Shown here: piece by piece, positions 58,188-64,000 of the stretch | How the letters are laid out: each line of letters starts with the position of its first letter | Numbering within the stretch: the stretch's first letter is position 1 | From: Thermoactinospora rubra | Lineage (GTDB): Bacteria > Actinomycetota > Actinomycetes > Streptosporangiales > Streptosporangiaceae | Reading direction: 5' to 3' | DNA length: 64,000 nucleotides | Assembly (NCBI RefSeq): GCF_002093975.1 | Contig: NZ_MSZZ01000043.1 | Coordinates: forward strand, 1-64,000 | Notes under the pieces: generated by a model | What the model saw: only the letters and a program-made list of their open reading frames with translations | Database searches by the model: none | Told to the model about the DNA's origin: nothing | Program-made: the position numbers and the translations under genes

Positions 58188-59014
58188 CCCCACCCACGGG
58201 CCTGCCGAGCGGCGTCAGCCGTACCGCCGTGCTCATCGCGCAGGCCAGGCAGGCCGAGAGCGACCGCCCCGACCGGCTCTTCCACGACCCCCTGGCCGGG
58301 CCGCTGGCCGACGCCGCCGGACGCATCCCCCAGGTCAGCGAGGCGGGCCGGCGGGCCGCCGACCACTTCGTGCTGCGCACCCGCTTCTTCGACGACCGGC
58401 TCCTGGAGGCGGCCCAGGCGGGCCTGCGCCAGGTGGTGCTGCTCGCGGCCGGCCTGGACACCAGGGCGTTCCGGCTCGGCTGGCCCGCGGGCACGCGCCT
58501 GTTCGAGGTCGACCTGCCCGAGCTGGTCGCCTTCAAGGAGAAGGCGCTGGCCGACCTCGGCGCCCAGCCGGCGTGCGGCCGCACGGTCGTGGCCGCCGAC
58601 CTGCGCGAGGACTGGCCCGCCGCCCTGCGCGAGGCCGGCTTCGACCCCGCGGCCCCCACCGCGTGGCTGGTGGAGGGCGTGCTGATGTACCTCACCCCCG
58701 AGGACGGAGAGCGGATCCTCGACCGGGTGCGGGAGCTGTCCGCGCCCGGCAGCCGGCTGGCCGCCGAACACGTCAACCGCGCCTACATCGACCTGCCGCA
58801 GATGGCTCCGGCCATGGGCAGGCTCGCGGCCACCCGCGCCGCCTGGCTGTCGTCGGTGGAGGACCCGCAGGAGTGGCTCTCGCCGTACGGCTGGCGCGCC
58901 CAGGTGACGCACCAGGCCGACCTCGCCCGCCGGTTCGGCCGCCCGGTGCCGGCCATGGCCGACCCCGAGATCGTCGGATCCGCCCGGATCTGGCTCGTCC
59001 ACGCAGTCCGCTAG
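58184..59014 (+). CDS. Class I SAM-dependent methyltransferase (leucine carboxyl-MT-like)
   Basis: A 276-residue protein overlapping the FAD enzyme gene by ATGA. It has the family signature SRTAVLIAQARQAESDRPDRLFHDPLAGPLADAAGR, then FVLRTRFFDDRLLEAAQAGLRQVVLLAAGLDTRAFRLGWPAGTRLFEVDLPELVAFKEKALADLG (SAM-binding), and AAPTAWLVEGVLMYLTPEDGERIL. This set marks the TIGR00027/LCMT-like methyltransferases of actinobacteria, which often methylate carboxyl or hydroxyl groups in antibiotic pathways. The target atom is unknown. It ends 16 bases before the carrier protein. Confidence 0.88.
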   Translation: MTPPTGLPSGVSRTAVLIAQARQAESDRPDRLFHDPLAGPLADAAGRIPQVSEAGRRAADHFVLRTRFFDDRLLEAAQAGLRQVVLLAAGLDTRAFRLGWPAGTRLFEVDLPELVAFKEKALADLGAQPACGRTVVAADLREDWPAALREAGFDPAAPTAWLVEGVLMYLTPEDGERILDRVRELSAPGSRLAAEHVNRAYIDLPQMAPAMGRLAATRAAWLSSVEDPQEWLSPYGWRAQVTHQADLARRFGRPVPAMADPEIVGSARIWLVHAVR

Positions 59015-59030
59015 CAAGGAGCTGACCACC

Positions 59031-59279
59031 ATGACCTTCACCGACGACACCGTGCGCGACCTGCTGATCTCCGTCGGCCTCGACCGTGAGTCCGCCGGGG
59101 AGGCGTGGGAGCGCAGCTTCGAGGAGCTGGGCCTGGACTCCCTGGCCCGGGTGGAGATCGCCACCAGGATCCAGGACCGCTTCGGCGTGGACGTCGAGGC
59201 GGACCTGACCGCCGAGGCCACCCCGGCCACGCTGAAGAAGCTGGTCGCCGAGCGCCTGAACGGGAGCGCGGCCCGATGA
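59031..59279 (+). CDS. Type II PKS acyl carrier protein
   Basis: An 82-residue carrier starting at ATG 59031 behind AAGGAG. The prosthetic-group site is ELGLDSLARVEIA with Ser37; the surrounding helices (TDDTVRDLLISVGLDRESAGEAWERSFEE and VDVEADLTAEATPATLKKLV) are typical of aromatic PKS carriers. It holds the growing polyketide chain on a phosphopantetheine arm added by a separate enzyme. It overlaps the aromatase gene by ATGA. No dedicated malonyl transferase is present; that role usually comes from fatty-acid synthesis. Confidence 0.93.
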   Translation: MTFTDDTVRDLLISVGLDRESAGEAWERSFEELGLDSLARVEIATRIQDRFGVDVEADLTAEATPATLKKLVAERLNGSAAR

Positions 59280-60112
59280 TCGGACACACCGACAACGCCG
59301 TCGAGATCGACGCGCCCACCGGCTTCGTCTGGGACCAGACCAACGACGTGAGCGCCTGGCCGGAGCTGTTCTCCGAGTACGCCAAGGCCGAGATCCTCGC
59401 CGAGACCGACACCTCCGTGACCTTCCGCCTCACCATGCACCCCGACGAGCAGGGCCGCGTCTGGTCGTGGGTGTCGGAACGCCACTGGGACCGCGACACC
59501 TGGACGGTCCGCGCCCGGCGCGTGGAGACCGGCCCGTTCGAGTTCATGAACATCACCTGGACCTACGAGGAGCTGGCGCCCGACCGCACCAGGATGCGCT
59601 GGGTGCAGGACTTCCACATGAAGCCGGACGCCCCGCTCGACACCGCGGCGATGACCGACCGCATCAACGCCAACACCCTGGTGCAGATGTCGCTCATCAA
59701 GGAGAAGGTGGAAAAGCGCCGCCGGGAGGTCATCGGCTTCCACGACGTGCCGAGCAACCGCAGGCGCGGCGGCGACCTGCGCACCCTGGTCTCGCCGGCC
59801 ACGCGCGGGTCCAGCTCCGGGTTCTGCGGCGCCGTACGGCTCGCGCCCGGCGAGAAGGTCTCGGAGCACTACCACCCGTACTCCGAGGAGTTCCTCTTCG
59901 TGGCCCGCGGCACGCTGCGGATCGACCTGGACGGCGAGCCCGTCACGGCCGGCGCGGAGCAGGCCCTGCTCATCCCGCGCAACGTCCGGCACCGCCTGAC
60001 CAACGTCGGCGAGGAGGAGGCGCTGGCGGTCTTCCACCTCGGCCCGCTGGCGCCGCGGCCCGAGCTCGGGCACGTCGACACCGAGCCCTACCCCGAGCAG
60101 GTGAGCGCGTGA
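59276..60112 (+). CDS. Aromatase/cyclase fused to a cupin domain
   Basis: A 278-residue protein with two domains. Residues 1-150 are a single START/Bet v1-type aromatase like WhiE ORF VI: AVEIDAPTGFVWDQTNDVSAWPELFSEYAKAEIL...RHWDRDTWTVRARRVETGPFEFMNITWTYEELAPDRTRMRWVQDFHM. Residues about 185-265 are a cupin with intact metal ligands: motif 1 SEHYHPYSEEFLFVARG and motif 2 IPRNVRHRLTNVG. In spore-pigment and tetracenomycin clusters these activities are separate genes (aromatase and a TcmJ-like cupin). The fusion would hold them together at the same nascent chain. It overlaps carrier and ketosynthase genes. Confidence 0.88.
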   Translation: MIGHTDNAVEIDAPTGFVWDQTNDVSAWPELFSEYAKAEILAETDTSVTFRLTMHPDEQGRVWSWVSERHWDRDTWTVRARRVETGPFEFMNITWTYEELAPDRTRMRWVQDFHMKPDAPLDTAAMTDRINANTLVQMSLIKEKVEKRRREVIGFHDVPSNRRRGGDLRTLVSPATRGSSSGFCGAVRLAPGEKVSEHYHPYSEEFLFVARGTLRIDLDGEPVTAGAEQALLIPRNVRHRLTNVGEEEALAVFHLGPLAPRPELGHVDTEPYPEQVSA

Positions 60113-61386
60113 GGAGGGCCGTCGTCACCGGCGTGGGCGTGATCGCGCCGGGCGGGGTCGGCCGCGAGGAGTTCTGGGGCCGGATCGTGGACGGCAAGCC
60201 CGCGATCCGCAGGATCAGCGTCTTCGACCCCTCGCGGTTCCGCTCCCAGATCGCGGCCGAGGTGGACTTCGACCCCGCGGCGCACGGCCTGACCCCGCGC
60301 GAGATCCGGCGCATGGACAGGTTCGTCCAGATGGCCGTGGTCTGCGCCGACGAGGCGGTCCGCGACGCCGGCCTGGAACCGGAGGCGGTGGACCGCGAGC
60401 GGATGGGCGTGAGCCTCGGCTCGGCCGTGGGCGCGACCATCACGCTGGAGGAGGAGTACGTGGTCGCCAGCGACGGCGGCCGAGACTGGGTCGTGGACGA
60501 CCGCCACCTGCGGCCCTTCCTCTACCAGGCGCTCGTCCCCTCCAGCGCGGCCACCGAGCTCGCGGTCAGGTTCGGCGCGCAGGGACCGGCCGCGGTGGTC
60601 TCCACCGGCTGCACCTCCGGCATCGACTCGATCGGCCGGGCCTACCGGCTGATCCAGGACGGCGAGGCCGACGTCGTGATCGCGGGGGCGTCGGACGCGC
60701 CGATCTCGCCCATCACCGTGGCCTGCTTCGACGCCATCCGCGCCACCAGCCCCGACAACGACGAGCCCGAGCAGGCCTCCAGGCCCTTCGACGCCGGGCG
60801 CAAGGGGTTCGTGCTGGGCGAGGGCGCGGCGGTGCTGGTCGTGGAGGAGCTGGAGCACGCCAGGCGGCGCGGGGCGCGGATCTACTGCGAGGTCACCGGC
60901 TACGCGGCGCGGGCGAACGGGTTCCACATGACCGGCCTGCGGCCGGACGGCTACGAGCTGGGCGAGGCCGTCAAGGACGCGATGGCCCAGGCCCGCCTGG
61001 AGCCGGAGGACCTCGGCTACATCAGCGCCCACGGCTCGGGCACCAAGCAGAACGACCGGCACGAGACCGCCGCCTACAAGCGCGCCCTGGGCGAGGCGGC
61101 GCGCGGCGTCCCGATCAGCTCCATCAAGTCGGTCGTCGGCCACTCGCTCGGCGCGATCGGCTCGATCGAGATGGCGGCCTGCGCGCTGGTCCTCCAGCGG
61201 GGCGTGGTGCCGCCCACGGCCAACCTGACCACGCCGGACCCCGAGTGCGACCTGGACTACACGCCGCTGGTCGCCCGGGAGGTGTCCGCGCGGCACGCGC
61301 TGTCGGCGGGCAGCGGGTTCGGCGGCTTCCAGTCGGCGATGGTGTTCTCCGCGTTGGGAGACAGCAGAGCGGGAGGCGGCGCATGA
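60109..61386 (+). CDS. Type II PKS ketosynthase alpha (KS-alpha)
   Basis: A 425-residue chain-building enzyme starting at GTG 60109. The active-site Cys168 lies in VSTGCTSGIDSIG; the two catalytic His are in SAHGSGTKQNDRHE and SSIKSVVGHSLGAIGS. Other features are RRAVVTGVGVIAPGGVG at the start and SAGSGFGGFQSAMVF at the end. The 'TGCTSGID' form around the Cys is closer, in my memory, to antibiotic synthases than to the 'TGCTAG' of spore-pigment enzymes. It overlaps KS-beta, so the two subunits are made in equal amounts. Confidence 0.95.
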   Translation: MRRAVVTGVGVIAPGGVGREEFWGRIVDGKPAIRRISVFDPSRFRSQIAAEVDFDPAAHGLTPREIRRMDRFVQMAVVCADEAVRDAGLEPEAVDRERMGVSLGSAVGATITLEEEYVVASDGGRDWVVDDRHLRPFLYQALVPSSAATELAVRFGAQGPAAVVSTGCTSGIDSIGRAYRLIQDGEADVVIAGASDAPISPITVACFDAIRATSPDNDEPEQASRPFDAGRKGFVLGEGAAVLVVEELEHARRRGARIYCEVTGYAARANGFHMTGLRPDGYELGEAVKDAMAQARLEPEDLGYISAHGSGTKQNDRHETAAYKRALGEAARGVPISSIKSVVGHSLGAIGSIEMAACALVLQRGVVPPTANLTTPDPECDLDYTPLVAREVSARHALSAGSGFGGFQSAMVFSALGDSRAGGGA

Positions 61387-62591
61387 GCCGGCGCGCGGTG
61401 ATCACCGGGCTCGGCGTGGTCGCCCCCACGGGGATCGGCGTCGTCGAGCACTGGGAGAACTCCCTGTCCGGCCGCCCGGGCATCGGGCCCATCGCGTCGT
61501 TCGACGCGGGCGGCTCGCCCATCCGGTGGGCCGGCCAGGTGCCGGACTTCGACGAGAAGGCGTTCGTGGACGGCAAGCTGCTGGTGCAGACCGACCGCTG
61601 GACCTGGTTCGCCTTCGCCGCCGCCCAGCTCGCGCTGGCCGACGCCGCGCTGGACCCGTCGCTGGCCGATCCCTTCGAGCTGTCGGTGGTGACCGCCAGC
61701 GCGTCGGGCGGCAACGCCTTCGGCCAGCGGGAGATCCAGGCGCTGTGGAGCCAGGGCTCGCGGGCGGTGAGCGCCTACCAGTCCATCGGCTGGTTCTACG
61801 CCGCCAGCAGCGGCCAGCTGTCCATCAGGCACCAGCTCAAGGGCGCGTGCGGGGTGCTGGTCGCCGACGCGGCGGGCGGCGTCGACGCGCTCGCCGAGGC
61901 CGCGCGGCTCATCCGCCGCGGCACCGGGGCGGTGGTGACCGGCGGCACGGAGGCGCCGCTGTCGCCGTACGCGCTGGCCTGCCAGGCCAGCGAGGCGACG
62001 GTCAGCCGGGACGGCCGCTACCGGCCCTTCTCTCCCGACGCCGCAGGGTACGTCCCCGGCGAGGGCGGCGCGATCCTCGTCGTGGAGGAGCGCGAGCGGG
62101 CGCTGGAGCGGGGCGCGCCCACGGTCTACGCCGAGATCGCCGGGACCTCCTCCACGCACGACGCCCACCACGTCACCGACCCCGCGCCCGGCCACCGGCA
62201 GTACGCGCGCGCCATGCGCGAGGCCGTCGCCCGGGCCGGCCTCACCCCCGCCGACATCGGCGTGGTCTTCGCCGACGGCGCCGGCGACCCGGTGCGGGAC
62301 CGGCAGGAGGCCGCGGCCATCGAGGAGGTCTTCGGCCCCGGCCGGGTGCCGGTCACCGTCCCCAAGACGATGACCGGCCGCCTGTACTCCGGCGGCGCGG
62401 CCCTCGACCTGGCGTGGGCGGCGCTGGCCCTGGCCGACGGCGTGCTGCCGCCGACGGTCGGCGTCGAGGGGGACGTGCCGGGCCTGGACCTGGTACGGCA
62501 GGCCAGGACGGTGGACGGCCTGTCGGCGGCGCTGGTCCTCGCCCGGGGCGCCGGCGGCTTCAACTCCGCCGCGGTCCTGACCAAGGTCTGA
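61383..62591 (+). CDS. Type II PKS ketosynthase beta / chain length factor, atypical active site
   Basis: A 402-residue partner of KS-alpha, starting at ATG 61383. It keeps the thiolase fold (RRAVITGLGVVAPTGIGVVEHWENSLSGRPGIG; GGTEAPLSPYALACQ; SGGAALDLAWAALALADGVLPPTVGVEGD) but lacks the catalytic Cys, as expected. At the equivalent position chain length factors normally carry Gln in 'VAEQAGG'; here the sequence is VADAAGG, so Ala163 replaces Gln. Both His-containing motifs are also changed (VVFADGAGDPVRDRQE, VTVPKTMTGRLYSGG). It sets chain length with KS-alpha; the unusual site may alter priming. Confidence 0.92.
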   Translation: MSRRAVITGLGVVAPTGIGVVEHWENSLSGRPGIGPIASFDAGGSPIRWAGQVPDFDEKAFVDGKLLVQTDRWTWFAFAAAQLALADAALDPSLADPFELSVVTASASGGNAFGQREIQALWSQGSRAVSAYQSIGWFYAASSGQLSIRHQLKGACGVLVADAAGGVDALAEAARLIRRGTGAVVTGGTEAPLSPYALACQASEATVSRDGRYRPFSPDAAGYVPGEGGAILVVEERERALERGAPTVYAEIAGTSSTHDAHHVTDPAPGHRQYARAMREAVARAGLTPADIGVVFADGAGDPVRDRQEAAAIEEVFGPGRVPVTVPKTMTGRLYSGGAALDLAWAALALADGVLPPTVGVEGDVPGLDLVRQARTVDGLSAALVLARGAGGFNSAAVLTKV

Positions 62592-62603
62592 TCCTTCCTC
62601 GAA

Positions 62604-62642
62604 GCAGGGGGTACGGCTCGCATGCCGTACCCCCTGCTTTTT
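62604..62642. terminator. Strong intrinsic terminator between convergent genes
   Basis: GCAGGGGGTACGGC pairs over 14 bases with GCCGTACCCCCTGC around a TCGCAT loop, followed by TTTTT. It ends the polyketide operon and may also stop the convergent transporter transcript. Confidence 0.88.
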
Positions 62643-62649
62643 CATATGG

Positions 62650-64000
62650 TCAGCCGACGGGCTCCGGGGCCGGGGCCGGCTCGGGCGCCTCCTTCCGCAG
62701 CGGCGAGGGCCGCACCCGCAGGACGGCCGCCGCCCAGCCGGGCAGCCACCAGTTCCAGCGGCCCATCATCGCCACCACGGCCGGGACCAGCACGCCCCGG
62801 ATCAGCGTGGCGTCCAGCAGAATGCCCAGCGCCAGGCCGCTGGCGAAGACCTTGACGTCCAGCTCCGGCGTCATGGCCAGGGCGGCGAAGGAGATGAACA
62901 GGATCAGCGCCGCCGAGGTGACCAGCCGTCCGGTCCTGCCGACCCCCTCGATCACGGCCCGGCGCGTGGTGCCGCCGCGGTCGTACTCCTCCCGCATGCG
63001 CGCCAGGATGAACACCTCGTAGTCCATGCTCAGGCCGTACAGGAAGGCGAAGATCGTCAACGGCACGAACTCGCCGATCGATCCGGTGGGCTGGATGTCC
63101 AGCAGTTCCCTCGTGCCCCAGCCGTACTGCCACAGCAGCACCATCGCGCCGATCACCGCGCCCAGCGACAGCAGGTTGAGCGCGATCGCCTTGAGCGGCA
63201 GCAGCAGCGACCGGAACGCGCGGGCCAGCATGACGAAGGTGACCAGCGCGATCAGGCCCAGCATCCACGGGAAGGCGCCGTAGGTCTGGGACTGGAAGTC
63301 CATGCTCTGCGCCGCGTTGCCGCCCACCTTGACGGTGTCCGGCACGGCCTGGCGGATCCGGGTGATGGTCGCCTCGCCCGCGGCGGTGCCGTTCTCGGCG
63401 ACGGGCAGCACGGACACCACGGCGGTGCCCTGGCGCCGCCAGGTGGGCGAGTCGGGCGCGAGCACGGTGGCCACGCCCTCGATCCGCCTGATCCGCTCGA
63501 CGGCCGCGGCCGCATCGCCGGTCACCAGCACGTCGATGGGCGTGATGACGCCGGCCGGGACGCCGGCGCGGTGCAGCGCCGCCACGCCCTCGTGGCCGGG
63601 GCCGCCGGCGCGCAGGTGACGGCTCTCCGGCAGGCCCAGGTTGACGCCGAGGGCGGTCCAGGTCAGCGCCAGCAGCAGGCCGCCGGAGACCAGCGCGGCG
63701 GGCCGGCGCAGCCGCACCACGCCGCGGGCCCACGCCGACCAGGCACGCCCGGCCCTGGCCTCGCTCTGGAAGCGCGCCCCCTCGCCGCGCCGCCGGTCCA
63801 GCCGCTGCCCGGCGAGGGCGAGCAGGACCGGCAGGACCATGAGGGTGGCCGCCACGCTGACCGCGGTGATGATCATCCCCGCGATGCCGAGGCTGCGCAG
63901 GAACGGCACCGGCAGCACCACCATCGTGACCAGGCCGATGGCCACCGCGACGCCGCTGAACAGCACGGCGCGGCCCGCCCCGGCCATCGCCCGGTGCACC
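62650..64000 (-). CDS. MMPL-family transporter (5' end outside window)
   Basis: At least 450 residues of a large RND/MMPL membrane transporter; the N-terminus lies beyond the right edge, so its start is not visible. Visible parts include spans of the first bundle (AVLFSGVAVAIGLVTMVVLPVPFLRSLGIAGMIITAVSVAATLMVLPVLLAL), the outer domain (LPESRHLRAGGPGHEGVAALHRAGVPAGVITPIDVLV...), and the second bundle with LTIFAFLYGLSMDYEVFILARMREEY, where the Asp-Tyr pair is the proton-relay motif. Such pumps export polyketides and lipids with proton exchange. It faces the polyketide operon across a terminator and is a good candidate exporter. Confidence 0.92.
   Translation of the reverse strand, partial: VHRAMAGAGRAVLFSGVAVAIGLVTMVVLPVPFLRSLGIAGMIITAVSVAATLMVLPVLLALAGQRLDRRRGEGARFQSEARAGRAWSAWARGVVRLRRPAALVSGGLLLALTWTALGVNLGLPESRHLRAGGPGHEGVAALHRAGVPAGVITPIDVLVTGDAAAAVERIRRIEGVATVLAPDSPTWRRQGTAVVSVLPVAENGTAAGEATITRIRQAVPDTVKVGGNAAQSMDFQSQTYGAFPWMLGLIALVTFVMLARAFRSLLLPLKAIALNLLSLGAVIGAMVLLWQYGWGTRELLDIQPTGSIGEFVPLTIFAFLYGLSMDYEVFILARMREEYDRGGTTRRAVIEGVGRTGRLVTSAALILFISFAALAMTPELDVKVFASGLALGILLDATLIRGVLVPAVVAMMGRWNWWLPGWAAAVLRVRPSPLRKEAPEPAPAPEPVG

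Noticed and set aside
1..64000. CRISPR arrays, tRNA genes and insertion sequences
   Set aside because: No regularly spaced repeats, cloverleaf sequences or transposase genes were seen by eye in this window.

Overview
The window looks like a piece of a very GC-rich actinomycete chromosome. I infer a Streptosporangiaceae-type organism (Nonomuraea-like) from the codon bias, the many GTG starts, the rarity of TTA codons and the gene content. No rRNA or tRNA was seen to confirm this. It falls into three parts.

(1) Positions 1 to about 30,333 look like a siphovirus prophage, open at the left edge. From left to right it holds early or unknown genes (1-2413); a possible cos region (2414-2670); DNA packaging and head genes (terminase, portal, HK97-type protease, capsid); an unusual block of surface or fibre-like genes, including an SGNH hydrolase and a 20-residue-repeat protein, placed between the capsid and the head-tail connector; tail genes, with a chaperone pair joined by an apparent -1 frameshift and a 1147-residue tape measure; a lone opposite-strand membrane protein; lysis genes; and an accessory/regulatory arm (25.4-30.3 kb) of small unknown genes. 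The arm ends exactly where an EamA/DMT transporter gene loses its 5' end, which I read as the right attachment junction. No integrase or repressor is in view, so these are probably left of position 1.

(2) Positions 30.3-49.8 kb are host genes: the truncated DMT exporter, a DoxX/MFS pair, a TPR-membrane protein beside a membrane-anchored double-AAA protein, an orphan peptide-type binding lipoprotein, an AlkZ-like winged-helix protein, a PhzF-like protein, and a glycan-utilisation locus. The locus has a GH85 endoglycosidase, a GH5 beta-mannosidase-like enzyme, a LacI regulator and a sugar ABC importer. Both of its arms carry a matching 14-bp operator-like site. The locus makes most sense for N-glycan cores of the Man-beta-GlcNAc type.

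(3) Position 49.8 kb to the right edge is a type II aromatic polyketide cluster. One arm carries a dedicated acetyl-CoA carboxylase (AccC, AccB, fused AccD-AccA), a TcmI-type cyclase and a two-component system whose kinase has a TTA codon. The other arm is a tightly coupled operon: SchA/CurD-like protein, reductase, ABM monooxygenase, FAD monooxygenase, methyltransferase, ACP, an aromatase-cupin fusion, KS-alpha and KS-beta. It ends at a strong terminator facing a convergent MMPL exporter that runs off the window. Carboxylase supplies malonyl-CoA, KS/CLF/ACP build the chain, the cyclases and oxygenases shape it, and the MMPL protein may export it.
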